Shown: positions 35,836 through 47,002, counted from the first letter of the stretch. The stretch: 64,000 nucleotides of DNA from Vespula vulgaris (GCF_905475345.1 NC_066588.1:7498001-7562000), one strand, 5' to 3'. The notes: generated by a model from the letters alone, not told the origin. Program-made: numbers and translations.

Positions 35836-35837
35836 TA

Positions 35838-35869
<32 letters not shown>

Positions 35870-35890
35870 TTTTTTCTTTCTTTCTTCATA
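35836..35890. repeat. (TTTC)n tetranucleotide tract
   Basis: About 12 TTTC units. Confidence 0.93.
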
Positions 35891-36945
35891 GATTCCCTTT
35901 CTAGAGAATTCTCGAAAAGCTTTGCGATATTGCAGAACGGATTATTTAAAAAAAAATGGTCCATAATCGTCTTTGGCGAAAAAGTAATCATATTTCTGAG
36001 CTTGAACGGCTCGAGTTATCGAGCCTCGTGATCGATCGAGTACTTCCCACCACGAGAGCGTTCTCCTTTACATACTACAAACTCTTTTCTCTCTTCTTTG
36101 AACCCTTCTTTAGAAACGTTACGCTTTCAAAAAACTCTCGTTTCGAACGAGTACCTCTTACCCGAACGATAAGTGAAGAAACTGGAAAACTCTCCTCGTC
36201 GATTAAACGACTGTTGTATGGAAAAAAGAAAAATAAAGATCGAGTAACGTTTATCGTCTCTCGATGATCGTTACTTTGTACTGTAAGAAAAGAAGAAGGA
36301 ATAATACTTTAGTTGAATGATCAATTCTTTATGATATTAAAGTATTAATGAATTGTTATTAACTATTATACCTAACTATTTAATATGAAAAAAATTGCAT
36401 TCGAAAATTGTGCAACATTAAGAATGAAATTATACAATTTAGTTCTTCGTTAACAACCACATGTATAGTATAAAAATTAATTTTAAATATGAATTTTCCC
36501 GTGGGAGTATATGCAAAATTTGACACGCGATGACCAGCTTCATGAATTATCGCTTAAAAATTAGAAACGTAACTCAACATCATATATGTTATTATTGCTT
36601 CTCCAATCTACGTAGAGATTACCTAACACGGGCGAGAACGCTCGAAACTTGGTAGAGACGAATAATATCATTAGAATTTTAACGATCTTCGCGAGAGCCA
36701 ACAGCAGCCGCGATCGTTGACGCGCACGATTGCGATGACGACGGTGATAATAATTATGTTTGCGCATCCGTCATCGTTGGCTACCGGGTCTGTCGACGTG
36801 AACGATGACTATAATAATACCGGTGGTACCAGACTCGCCACTCAACCGGAATCATCGTGCTGTCCAGCTCCAGCAAAACTGTATTAGCAGGGGTTAACTC
36901 GGCTGACCAGGCTCACGAATACATGCGAGAATTCATATAGCTTCA
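35891..36945. other. Long unique intronic segment
   Basis: About 1 kb. The 36270-36560 part is very AT-rich, the 36690-36940 part CpG-rich and free of repeats. No gene is recognised. Confidence 0.45.
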
Positions 36946-36948
36946 TCT

Positions 36949-37136
36949 CTCTCTCTCTCTCTCTCTCTCCCTCTCTCTCTCTCTCTCATATATGCTCTTT
37001 CAGGCCTCCTGCGTTAGAAAGAGAAGCCTAGCTGCAATAATAAATGACGCTCCATTACTCCAGCTTTATTGAAAAGCCCTTCGTCGAACGTTCGGTAGAC
37101 AGTAATACGCTATGATGCTCTCTTTCTCTCTGTATT

Positions 37137-37183
<47 letters not shown>

Positions 37184-37215
37184 TCCTCTTCTCCTCTTTC
37201 CCTCTTTTTCTCTAT
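36949..37215. repeat. Two CT tracts
   Basis: CT at 36949-36987 and 37118-37210, the second with a perfect core of about 36 bases. Confidence 0.94.
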
Positions 37216-39117
37216 TTACATCGTTACCAACGATTCGATCGTTTTACAGACTTTCCATATAGATTTCTTTTTTCCAACCAACAGACGGTTCCTGCAGTCA
37301 TCCGTCTACATGATCTTTCGCTCCTTATATCGTTCTCTTTTTGAAGAATTCCTCGAGAGCATGAAGAATTCTTGCCTTTATACGAAGCGTCAAATAACAT
37401 GGAAAGCTGGCGAGAACTCTTAAAGGTTCTTCCTTCTCTAACCTTCGTCTTCTTTTTTCTCCTGTTTCCTCTTTCTTCAAAAAGGTTTCTCTTCTTCAAC
37501 CATACATAGTACACTACTACTAACTGAAATCGGGATACTAGTTGACTGAGTAGAACGAACGCGGAAAGAAAAGTTTTAATAACGCCTCTCATAAATGGGA
37601 ATGTGAAATTCTAATTATTCAAAAATTTGATGTGGTCGTTGTATGGGACGTTTATTGACGAAAAAAATGACATCGTATGATGTGCGACGAAGTGTCGTCG
37701 TTCACGTCGACGTTGAAAATAATGAAATTTTGTCGATTTCTTTTAAAAGGAACGATATCTATCAAACGGGAGCCTCGATATCCTCTACTCGAGATACGAT
37801 GACCGAGGAGTAGATGACGAGCTTTCGAACTAATTCACCAGAATGAGCTCACCGTATATGTATCTGTATGTGTCTGTGAACGTTTCTATGTGCCGACCAA
37901 AACCTCCTCGGGGGTAGACCATCAAACCGATTGTAATCAAACCACCCTCCTCAACTCCTTCAGTGAAACTATCCTCCCGGTAGCATGGGCGGCCCTTCTC
38001 CTATCCCTTTTCCTTCCCTTTCTACTTCTCTTCTATTTCTTCGTAGGTATAACTCGATTTTCGACTACTGCTTCTTAACCCACTTACCCGTTGCATCCAA
38101 CCTTCTTTGAAGGTGACGGTGAAAGCAAAGACGAAGAATAAGAAAAAAAGAAAGTGAATGGGGGTCGATAAGAGGTTGAAGAAATGAAAGGATAACGTTC
38201 GTTGATCCGATCGAAGTTACTCCAGTGAGATCAGATTCGCCATTGGATAAGGGAAGGAGAATGATGATTTTCCGAAGTCGATAGAACTCTCGAGTACTTA
38301 TTAACGACGCTAATGTGATTTTCGAGCATTAGACAAAAGCACCGTGAAGTAGATAGAAAGAGATAAAGTGAGGGGAAAACGAAGAAGCGTCGGCGGTTTT
38401 CTTGAGGTAATTCGAGATCTCTTATTCTTGATTCGATGAGAAGTGTAAGACGATGTCGCGAGGTCGTTGAAATAAGAAGAAAGTGAGACAGAGAAAGATC
38501 TTGCGTTGCAGTCAACGTGATATGCTAATACGGAAAGATGTCACTCGACCAAAGGTAAATTTGCACGAGGTCTTCTAATTCCTATCTCGATCTCGAAAAT
38601 TTCGAAGATTCTGCGTCGCAGACGATGGACGACGACGAGTTGGTAAAAAATGCAAATGAGGTCAACAAACTGGCACGTCAATGGTAATAAATGGAGAATC
38701 CATCTTAAACTCTAGAGCAAAGTGGAGCAATTAGGGATAGAGTAAACGAACTGGATTTCGCAAGAACGGAATGCATATTCAGCGAACACGGTAAAGCCGC
38801 GGCGCGTAGGTGCCGACAATGGGGTTGAAAGGGGGGTAGGAAGGGATGAAAGGTGGTAATGGCAGTGGGGATAAAGGGCTGGTGTATGGGCTACGAGTAG
38901 AAAGTATGGAGAGAGCTTGAAAGTACCGGTCTCTCGCGCGTACACTATATCGACAGTTTTACCGCGTCTTTCCTGCTTGCTGGTGCAAATATTATTTATT
39001 GCCGTAGAAGAAAATTTCCATAACTCCAGATTCGGCGAAAGCCGACTAGCAGCCGGCCCACTCTCGGCTTTCTCGCCGAGTTTCTGACTCAGCTTCGAAT
39101 CCAAACGACCTTCTTTT
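37216..39117. other. Longest repeat-poor stretch of the upstream intron
   Basis: About 1.9 kb. Includes a pyrimidine tract ending in TCGTAG|GTATAA (GT at 38047-38048) and a G-rich patch at 38821-38880. No coding similarity. Confidence 0.45.

Positions 39118-39119
<2 letters not shown>

Positions 39120-39181
<62 letters not shown>
39120..39181. repeat. Perfect (CT)31 microsatellite
   Basis: Uninterrupted for about 61 bases. Confidence 0.97.
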
Positions 39182-39184
<3 letters not shown>

Positions 39185-39394
39185 GCACAGAGTTACGTCG
39201 CTTAAGTATTTTTCTCAATTTCCCGGGTACGATGTTACGCCAGCCTTCTTTCCTATAAAAGCTAATATACCAATCGAGACGAAAGCCAACCTCGAGCGAG
39301 TAATAAATTAACGCGTGAGTTTCCGCTGAAGCTAAAAATACTTTCCAATGGTTTGAAGTTCATGTGTGCGAGTATATGTGTTTACATAGAGACG

Positions 39395-39455
39395 AAGAAG
39401 AAGAGAAAGAAAGAGAGAGAAGAAGAGAGGGAAAGGGAGAGAGGGAGAGTGGAGA
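39395..39455. repeat. GA-rich tract
   Basis: GAAGAA then GAGA/GGGA words. Confidence 0.92.
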
Positions 39456-39902
39456 GACATTAAACGAGAATGATTAACGATCGAAGCAAATTCGATAGTC
39501 TCTCGATTTACCCACAACTGAATTCGAAATCAATCCCGACGCCTTTCCCTTCAATTATACGACGAATTAGATTTAAGCGAGCCTGCAAAAAAGTACTCTT
39601 GGCGCTCGAACAGTTATTTTGGCGGAAGAGAACGGAATAGTGACTATCTTCAGGACGTTGAGTAATAAATAATATTCCAAAGTTCGATCCTGTGCTTTAG
39701 ATATTCGAAATTATTCGGTCTTTTTCTCACTAAGTATTCGATAATTTATATAATTATCGAATAAAGATATTCCTGATATCCTCTACGGAATCGTAAATAT
39801 TTTAAATTATAATAATAATTTTTAATTATTTTGGTTTATAAATATTGCTCTTTCGTGCGATCAGTATCGATTCTATCTAACTTTTTCTCTCGTCCATATT
39901 CT
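39456..39902. other. Unique intronic sequence, AT-rich at the end
   Basis: Nothing recognised. Confidence 0.5.
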
Positions 39903-39948
39903 TTTTCTCTTTCTCTCTTTCTCTCTCTCTTTCTTTCTTTCTTTATCT
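39903..39948. repeat. CT/TTTC tract
   Basis: Degenerate pyrimidine tract directly before GTGTAG at 39954-39959. Confidence 0.92.
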
Positions 39949-39950
39949 TT

Positions 39951-41367
39951 CTCGTGTAGTCGCCGGAGGGCCAAAGCAAATGCAAACAAAGGCCGCGAAT
40001 AAATATGGGGTGCACGCGGTATTATCCAAGGTATCTACCTAACCTAACAATGCTAAATTACCGGTTGCAATTTTAATAGGAACGTTGAAAGCGAGGGATA
40101 CCCTTGCTGTGATTTTACGCTCGGCCGACGCTTTTGCGAAGCCGCGATAATTGTGTTGAATACCTAAAGAATAGGCAACGCGACGACGTTCTGGCTTACC
40201 TCAAACAGATTCTCTGGAACATATACGTTGTGCGGAGTATATAACATATGACATTGCACGCGCAACGTAAAGTCTTCATAAAAAATCATTATTATCGAAG
40301 AAACATCATTATACCATTGATACAATCCTGAAAATAGGAACAGATGATAGAATTTTCATCATACGTTCCTGAAAGGATTTTGGTTGCACCACGACGCCGA
40401 CGCCGGTCATTATTGGTCATTACCTATTTCATGGACAACGCTGATTGCTCGACCAAAAACAATTAATTACTGCTTTATTTTATATCCTTCACATTGTTAC
40501 AATTTAAAGACTATACATATACATATAATATAAATATAAATATATATATATTATCTATTATATAAATATTATAATATTATGTAAATTCCAACGATTGACG
40601 AGGTATTGTAATATAAATTACAATAAGATATCACATATAGATATCGAAAAGCGCTCGGAACTCTCGTAAAACAATAAATATCGATCGATCTTATTGGAGC
40701 ATCGATCTGAACTAATAGAAGATAGCCAGATATCTTCTTTATCTCTTCCCTTTGTTCGATTTCATCATGCCAGTTCGAGCTTCGAAGAGTATTAAAACGA
40801 TTGTTATTTATTTTTTGTGTAGTAATAACAAAAATCTTTCAAAGGTAGATCTAATATCTGGTAAGATTTTTCTTTTATCGTTTCATTGTTTTCTAAACGT
40901 ATTATAAATATGTTGATATATATATAACCGTGCATAGTTGTCATTGACAGAGAACGAATCTTGTAAAATTCTTTTATGCATAGAATCGACGTATAATCTA
41001 ATTAAAATAGATCGTATCAAAATATTTACTAATACAGGAAATAAACACATGGATTCTATCCTTCTAGTAATCATACTTAATCTAAAACGTTGGCCGAACG
41101 ATAACAGTCCATACGGAGATTTTCAATCAACTGTAAAATAATATCGTAGCATTAATGTATCTTCTCGAAATTTTTCCTAATTTTTATCATATTTGTCTTC
41201 GTGCACTTCATATTATTTACTGTATATTATAATATATTTAAGTGGAAGATTGAAATTACGGTCATGTTCTCTGATCAAAGATACTACTATTAAATTTTAT
41301 TACATGTAATTTTCAATGATAATGATAATTTTTCAATTATTGTTCTCTTTTATTATAGTCGCATACT

Positions 41368-41370
<3 letters not shown>
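39951..41370. other. Unique sequence upstream of the RRM2 exon
   Basis: CpG-containing at 39960-40230, with adjoining POU-like ATGCAAA and SOX/TCF-like ACAAAGG words at 39980-39992; then strongly AT-rich to 41370. No coding similarity was found. Confidence 0.45.

Positions 41371-41410
<40 letters not shown>
41371..41410. repeat. Perfect (AT)20 microsatellite 73 bp before the exon acceptor
   Basis: Uninterrupted AT. It is self-complementary and sits just upstream of the branch-point region. Confidence 0.96.
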
Positions 41411-41415
<5 letters not shown>

Positions 41416-41451
41416 TACATTATATTAGTTCATCGTATAGATTTAATCACT

Positions 41452-41483
41452 CTAACGAAGACCTTTTATACTCTCTGTTTCAG
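41452..41483 (+). promoter_or_regulatory. Branch point, pyrimidine tract and 3' splice site of the RRM2 exon
   Basis: CTAAC at 41452-41456 matches the metazoan branch-point core, with the branch A 28 bases before the acceptor. The stretch TTTTATACTCTCTGTTTCAG at 41464-41483 supplies the pyrimidine tract and CAG. A competing AG at 41357-41358 (TTTATTATAG) would put in-frame stops into the exon, so it is unlikely to be productive. Confidence 0.88.
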
Positions 41484-41571
41484 AACACTACCACATATTC
41501 GTAGGAGACCTGAGCCCGGAGATCGAGACGCAGACCTTGAGGGAAGCCTTCGCTCCCTTTGGCGAGATCTC
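41484..41571 (+). CDS. Rox8: Internal coding exon of a TIA-1/TIAR (Rox8) RNA-binding protein: first half of RRM2
   Basis: TIA-1/TIAR proteins bind U-rich RNA through three RRMs; in the nucleus they promote use of weak 5' splice sites, and in the cytoplasm they repress translation and enter stress granules (known for the family). Read with two leading bases of a split codon, the exon gives 28 whole codons starting HYHIFVGDLSPEIE and ending REAFAPFGEI, then TC of a split Ser codon. IFVGDL is the RNP2 strand of RRM2, SPEIETQTLREAFAPFG is helix 1, and the exon stops at the start of strand 2. This is the near-invariant RRM2 opening of the family. The RNP1 strand must lie in the next exon, which is not in the window. 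The incoming intron is phase 1 and the outgoing intron phase 2. The acceptor CAG and donor GTAAGT fix both ends. The exon is partial gene content; start and stop codons lie elsewhere. Confidence 0.95.
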
Positions 41572-41578
41572 GTAAGTC
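41572..41578 (+). promoter_or_regulatory. 5' splice site (GTAAGTC) of the RRM2 exon
   Basis: GTAAGT is a perfect match to the intronic part of the U1 consensus, although the last exon bases (ATCTC) pair poorly with U1. The next 19 bases (41578-41596) contain 16 pyrimidines, nine of them T. This is the context in which TIA-1 itself is known to help U1 recruitment. Confidence 0.9.
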
Positions 41579-41619
41579 CTCTTAATCTTCCTCATTAAGG
41601 ACGACTTACCGTCGTCCTT
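41572..41619 (+). promoter_or_regulatory. Two mutually exclusive RNA stems at the donor site
   Basis: Stem A pairs the donor GTAAGTC (41572-41578) with GACTTAC (41603-41609) over 7 perfect pairs. After one C-C mismatch it adds 41580-41583 with 41598-41601, including one G-U pair, around a 14-base loop. Stem B pairs AAGGACGAC (41597-41605) with GTCGTCCTT (41611-41619) over 9 perfect pairs and a 5-base loop. The two share 41598-41605 and cannot coexist: stem A hides the donor and stem B leaves it free. The pairing is read directly from the sequence; a regulatory role is inferred. Confidence 0.45.
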
Positions 41620-42070
41620 CTCCTAGCGTAGCCTAGTTGCTGCTCTATACGAGCGCGATAATATAGCGCCATAATGCAACCAATGATCCTTCTCTTTCTC
41701 GATGGAGGACACATATATTTATGTTTTGTTTTTGGTCATAATATAATCGACGATGTTCATCCTCATTAACCATAATAATCATTACTAATCTATATCTTTA
41801 TTGATATTCAAAAAAACAATCATATTCAAGAAGAAAATTTACGATCATCCTTAATATAAAAAAAATATATAGACAAGTTTGAAGACATAATGGTTCGTTC
41901 TGAAACTGCAGTATAACCGTATACTTCCGTGTCTAAGCACGCTAAAACTTTCTTAGAGGTTGCAATGAAATTTCCAGAAGTCGCAGAAGGATAAATGGTA
42001 AATCAGAATATTTTGTTTTATCAAACGGTATCGTTCGTTTATTACATTTTTAACGAGCGCATTCGGCCTC
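41620..42070. other. Unique intronic sequence after the exon
   Basis: AT-rich from 41700; no next exon is recognisable. Confidence 0.5.
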
Positions 42071-42094
42071 TTTCTCTCTTTCTCTCTTCCTCAC

Positions 42095-42131
<37 letters not shown>

Positions 42132-42298
42132 CCTCTCTTCTCTTCAACCGAAGAACTTTTACGAGTTTCCATCATCGTCGGGACGTTTCATGATGCACCA
42201 CCGACGCGAAACGATAATAACGCGTATATCTCCGTGATCGCTGGCCGGGAGTTACTGCGCTGACCTTGTATATTCCTCCTAAACCAGTTGATCGATAG

Positions 42299-42349
<51 letters not shown>

Positions 42350-42352
42350 CGA
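42070..42352. repeat. CT tract and facing GA tract
   Basis: CT at 42070-42142 and GA at 42301-42350, about 160 bases apart on the same strand. They could pair to form a long stem in the pre-mRNA. Confidence 0.94.
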
Positions 42353-43444
42353 TTTAAAGGTGGGACGATGATATCGCGAAGAGAACAAGTCGGCCGTGAC
42401 TCCACAGAAGTCAGAAACGAAATTCCGTCATTCCTCCCTCTCTCACTCTCATACATACACACGTTCATTCTCTCACCCTTTGTGCCTGATTGATTGTATC
42501 GGCATTGTATACAGCGCAACGGGAAATGCCGGCCTCTTGTCTGAATTCGCCGATATGATTTCGATTTGGCGCCGAGGCGGGTCGCGCCAAAAGGTAATAT
42601 TTTTTCGGGGACGAGGAATAGAAAGTCCGTCGATCGTGAAATACGTCGTGCGTGTATAGAGGAAAAAATGAAAATAGAACAAGGAAAAAAGAAAAGCAAT
42701 GAAAGAGCGAGATAAAGGACGTGGGCGATCGTTGCAAAATTGTACCAAAACTCGTTTTGGAGATCCTTCGGAATATACGGAATTGTAAAAACGAGGATTT
42801 AACAAACATTTCTTTTTGTTTGAATATACAATAAATCTTTAAAAAAAAAAAATTGTAACGATTCTTTCATAGACATATTGCACAAACGTAGATGCATTAA
42901 ATAATTTTCGAGGGAACTCAACTACGCATAGAAAAATTCGAATTATCAAATTCGACAGTCGATTCGATCATTATCTACACTTATCTATGTATTTACATTG
43001 CAATTAATTATCCTAAAGGGTGAAACATTTCGTCGCGCAATACGCATAAACATACTACGCATAATTCGATATTTAAGTATACATCAATATTCTCTAATTA
43101 TTATATGTATTTAAATCGTATTTGCAAACATATTTTGCAGGCCAGATCACCGTGAAATATAATATTCTTCAAATTGCGAATTATATCCTGTGTTGGCGTG
43201 GCATTAATTATGAATGATATTTTATTTTATTGATATTTCTACTCAAAGTCGGTAAGCATAAATTGATACGGTCTTTATAACGAAATAACGAGGAGGAAGA
43301 GAAAGAAGGAGAGGGGAAAAAGAGGAATGGCAGGTAATCCGAGAAAACGAAAATAAGAAAAAAGAGTCGTTTGTGCGACGATCATTAATAACGAGCTTAT
43401 TATTCGTCGTACGATCGAAATGTATCGTCGATAAATATACATAC

Positions 43445-43446
<2 letters not shown>
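42353..43446. other. Unique intronic sequence
   Basis: About 1.1 kb; A run at 42840-42852; AT-rich from 42880. No gene is recognised. Confidence 0.45.
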
Positions 43447-43499
<53 letters not shown>

Positions 43500-43502
43500 C
43501 AT
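43447..43502. repeat. (AT)n then GTAT units
   Basis: Perfect AT at about 43449-43488 followed by GTATGTATGTAC. Confidence 0.95.
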
Positions 43503-43743
43503 ACGTATATATTGTATTCAAAAATGCATAAATATTCCTCGTGAAATTTAACGATACAATCGAGCTTCTACCTATTAGGAAGCATTCGCAAATGGAGCAT
43601 CTACATATAAACATAAATTTCAAATGTAGCAATAGCAGGAAGCTTCTAACTCACGGAAGACACGTACAACTTAGACGGCGAGAATTCTCGAGCACGATAA
43701 GACGCGAGTTTTGATTCGAATTCTCCAAGCTTCGCCATGCTTT

Positions 43744-43865
43744 ACGAACGAACGAACGAACGAACGAACGAACGAAAGAACGAACGAACGACATTCGAAA
43801 GAAAGAAAGAAAAAGAGAGACAAGACAGAGAGAAAGAGAAATAGAGAGAGAAAGAGAGAGCGAGT
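43744..43865. repeat. (ACGA)n tetranucleotide then GAAA/GA tract
   Basis: About 11 CGAA units at 43745-43790, GAAA at 43797-43812, then degenerate GA. Confidence 0.95.
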
Positions 43866-44061
43866 GAGCGAAACAGCTGGAAGTAGGTACAGTTTGCACT
43901 GCTTGGCACAAGAAGGTGAGTAGAAAAATGGGGCCCTCTAGGAAAATCGATTCAAACTCGCTCCGCGAGTACCTAAGCCGCGCTTTAAAAAGCTAGTGAA
44001 AAATTGCCAGAGGTTTTCCTCTTTTATTTTGTTTTCCGCTTACTCCTTCCAACCTCGTCTT

Positions 44062-44105
44062 TCTCTCTCTCTCTCTTTCTCTTTCTCTCTTTCTCTCTTT
44101 TCGTC
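44062..44105. repeat. CT/TTTC tract
   Basis: Degenerate CT. Confidence 0.9.
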
Positions 44106-44636
44106 CTAGTCTCCTCTTACCCTTAGCCTCACCCTCATCACTACTAGTACTCCGACGTTTTTCTCTGGCTCTTTCCGCGTACCTTTCATCCTAGTAGGGT
44201 GCCTCTCTTTCTACCGATTTTCTTCTTTCTGCGTGGTAGCTTCGAAAACTAGTTAGCGCCAGCACCGGTTCTATAGCTAGGAAAAGGCTTGCCCTATGGC
44301 CTTGCTCTTTCTCCATAGGGTAAACACTCGAGATTAATTATGCAACCTCTGTGTAAGCGCTGATCCGTTCGACATTCGATCGAGAGGGATATCGAAGGGC
44401 GATTTACGAGCGTCTACTCTGAAACACGTTCCCTCGTGGCTTAGACGAGGTAAAGTGTCGTCTAGTGAAGTAGAGGAGGAGAAAGAGGAGGAGGAGGAGA
44501 AAGTGGAGAGAAAGACGGTGTGGTGCTTCTGAAACCCCCAAGAAAGTCGTTTCAGATATCTCCGAGGTAATCTCATCGTTCCACGCTCATTATTCTCTCG
44601 TCAAGACGGCCAATTAATATCATCGTCGTGGCATCA
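44106..44636. other. Unique sequence with a GAGGAG patch
   Basis: Purine patch at 44470-44516; otherwise unrecognised. Confidence 0.45.
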
Positions 44637-44647
44637 AGAGAAAGCGA

Positions 44648-44679
<32 letters not shown>

Positions 44680-44930
44680 AAGAGAGATAAAGAGAGAGAG
44701 AGAGAGAGAAAGCGAAGAAGAGCAAAACTCGTATTCTTGGAAAGGAGAGAACATGCCAGCTTCATTTCCCGTTTTGACAGATATATACAGAATTGCGAGT
44801 ACTCTCGATCTCTTGAAAGTCGAGCGAAGACGCGCGAGCATCGTCTCGTATCGTCTCTCGCGAGAAGCTATTAACATTCTGTCTCACTCTCTCTCTCTCT
44901 CTCTCTCTCTTTCTCCTCTCTCCTCGTCTT
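44637..44930. repeat. GA tract followed by CT tract
   Basis: GA/GAAA at 44637-44712 and CT at 44880-44915, opposite base type on one strand. Confidence 0.93.
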
Positions 44931-45039
44931 TCTCTCCCACAAGAACTTACTTATTCGAATGGCTGGATCGTGCGATAATATCCGCGTTAGGAATGCTACG
45001 TTTCGCGTTATGTATCTCTATCATCTCAAGGAGGAGAAG

Positions 45040-45185
45040 TAGATGGATAGAAAGAGAAAGAAAACGAGAGATAGAGATAGAGATAGATAGATAAATAGAT
45101 AGAGAGTGAGAGAGAGAATGAGAATGAGAATGAGAGAGGGAGAAAGAGAGAGAGAGAGAGAGAGAGGAAGAGAGAAAGATAGGAA
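45040..45185. repeat. GATA, GA and GAAT repeats
   Basis: AGATAGAGATAG units at 45066-45102, GAGAATGAGAAT at 45108-45136, GA core at 45144-45164. Confidence 0.93.
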
Positions 45186-45565
45186 GAGATTTTACATCCC
45201 AACGAGTTCAAAGGCTCTCCAACCCCTAGAGAGAGTCATCCATTAATAAAGCATTAAGCTCCCCGAATGCTCGACGATTGTCAAAAGAATTTCGATATGC
45301 CCCTGGTCGACGCCTAACGACGCGATCGCGCGAATATTCCATGGATAATTTATCGGACAAGGGGAGAATGGTTTCGGTAGCTAGCAGCGTGAACGCTTTT
45401 AACAGCATTTTCTGGTATTACGGTAAAGAGATCGGTTTATTACGTCGATACGATCGACCATCGATCATTATCTCGGCAAAACGATTCCTATTTTTCATAC
45501 TCTTTCGGGAAATATTTCTTGCAAGTACTTAAACGATGTTTACTGTGTTAGCCATAGATTAAAGA
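45186..45565. other. Unique intronic sequence
   Basis: An 84-codon + frame (45278-45532) of balanced composition has no recognisable family. Confidence 0.4.
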
Positions 45566-45603
<38 letters not shown>

Positions 45604-45975
45604 GAGACATAGAGATGAAAATGGTGTTCCTATTTTAGAAAGGGTGAATTGCCGCGTTATGTTGTTTATATCACGGCTTGATCTCGAAACGAAGAAGCAA
45701 AGCTCGCTTTCAGGTTTAAATGGCGACTAAGTAAGCTCTACCTTTACCTTCTACCATTTCCGCCGCCTTAGTCTTCACCTTTGACCAACCTTCAACGATA
45801 CTACTGTATACACGTACCAAGATACATATACAGTTAAATCTACGCGTTCTCACACGAAAACGATTTAGATAGGCTCGCGAGCACTACCTTTTACTACTAC
45901 CAATATCATCGGCATCTCACTTATACTTAGAGAAAAAGAGAGAGAGAGAAAGAGAGATAGAGAGAGGAAGAGATA
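45566..45975. repeat. GA tracts flanking unique DNA
   Basis: GA at 45568-45600 and 45932-45972. Confidence 0.92.
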
Positions 45976-46249
45976 ACTCTCGTAGTCCGACACGAGGAGC
46001 CTAACTTATGATAGACGGAGGCTTCGTTACCACCAGGCTCCCTTACACTTTCACGAGCACCCTTCTTTCGCTTGGCCGACCGTCTAACCTTCGACCCTCT
46101 CTCTAACAGCTTTTCCAAGATAAAGAGAAAGCGAGAGAGGTTTAATCCATGGATTCAGAAACGTTGGAGTAGGAAAAGGATAGAAGAAGAAATGAGCTAG
46201 CAAGAGTATAACGAGGCCTTCCCATTCTACTTCCCATGTATCTTCACTC

Positions 46250-46308
46250 TCTTTCCTCCATCTTTTTCTCTTTCTCTCTTTCTCTCCCTCTCTCACTCTC
46301 TATCATTT
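46250..46308. repeat. CT/TTTC tract
   Basis: Degenerate CT. Confidence 0.9.
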
Positions 46309-46432
46309 CTGGATTTCATTATTAATATTTAATTGCGGGTGGGAGAAAGATTAAAAAGTTTTTGGAATTTTAATATAGCTATCCACCTGGGATCCTATCT
46401 TCTACGGACAAAACCGTGCCAGATATATATTT

Positions 46433-46452
46433 TGTATGTGTGTGTATATATA

Positions 46453-46504
<52 letters not shown>

Positions 46505-46505
46505 G
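46433..46505. repeat. (GT)n/(AT)n microsatellite
   Basis: GTGTGTGTATATATATGTGTGTG then perfect AT at about 46459-46497. Confidence 0.95.
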
Positions 46506-46642
46506 GCATTAAAATTCGGTCAACCTACTAACCCCTCTGTTCTTTCTTCTCTTTCCCAAGCTATTCTCTAGGAAACTACGAAGCAAAGAATTCTTAACGG
46601 ATCTCGTTATCAATCTCTCTCACTTTCTCTCTCTTTCTTTAG

Positions 46643-46659
46643 ACCGACAGACAGTTCGG
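46643..46659 (+). other. 17-nt pseudo-exon candidate
   Basis: A CT-rich pyrimidine tract ends in TTTAG (46638-46642), followed by 17 bases and a perfect GTAAGTC donor (46660-46666). Inclusion after the RRM2 exon would shift the frame. No transcript evidence is available. Confidence 0.15.
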
Positions 46660-46954
46660 GTAAGTCGGTCCATCTCTTCTCTTTCGCATCGTTAGTTAAC
46701 GCTCGATCGAGCTCCGTCTCTTTCTTTCTCTTTGATTGTATAGGATTCGATTGTACAGAGAAAAAAGAGCGAGAGATAAAGAGAGAGAAGATATCGTTAA
46801 ACAATATTTTCTTTCATTTTTGTAAGCTCACGCTTGCACGCAAGCTGTAGTCCATATCGAAGAATATTTTTAATAATCTTTCAATCGTTATACTTTCGAT
46901 TTATTATTTCATTACACATACAATTGTTTTATCATTACTAGAGTATACTTCGAT

Positions 46955-46962
<8 letters not shown>

Positions 46963-46999
<37 letters not shown>
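46963..46999. repeat. (CA)n-(AT)n microsatellite
   Basis: ACACACACATAT then perfect AT. Confidence 0.95.

Positions 47000-47002
<3 letters not shown>

Larger units (their letters stand above)
1..41483 (+). other. Upstream intron (phase 1) of the Rox8 gene, 5' end not identified
   Basis: No sequence encoding RRM1 (LYVGNLD-like, DPYAFVEF-like) or the RRM1-RRM2 linker could be found between the window start and the acceptor at 41483. The stretch is dominated by simple repeats and short unique segments. Tiny or non-coding exons cannot be excluded. If it is one intron, it is at least 41.4 kb long. Confidence 0.6.

Noticed and set aside
38821..38880. G-rich patch as a G-quadruplex
   Set aside because: Only three G runs lie within loop limits; the fourth is about 20 bases away.
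39960..40030. 71-base candidate exon between CGTGTAG and CCAAG|GTATCT
   Set aside because: In the phase needed to join the RRM2 exon it contains a TAA stop, and in its open frame the peptide resembles no TIA-1 region.
40038..40049. CCTAACCTAAC resembling the insect telomere repeat
   Set aside because: Only two units; the word is common by chance and no array follows.
43905..43920. Strong donor-like CACAAGAAG|GTGAGT
   Set aside because: The preceding sequence is a purine repeat with no acceptor or coding frame, so it is probably a decoy donor.
45713..45732. TTTCAGGTTTAAATGGCGAC followed by TAAGTAAG, resembling a tiny start exon
   Set aside because: The ATG frame stops after four codons (ATGGCGACTAAGTAA), so no useful coding exon results.
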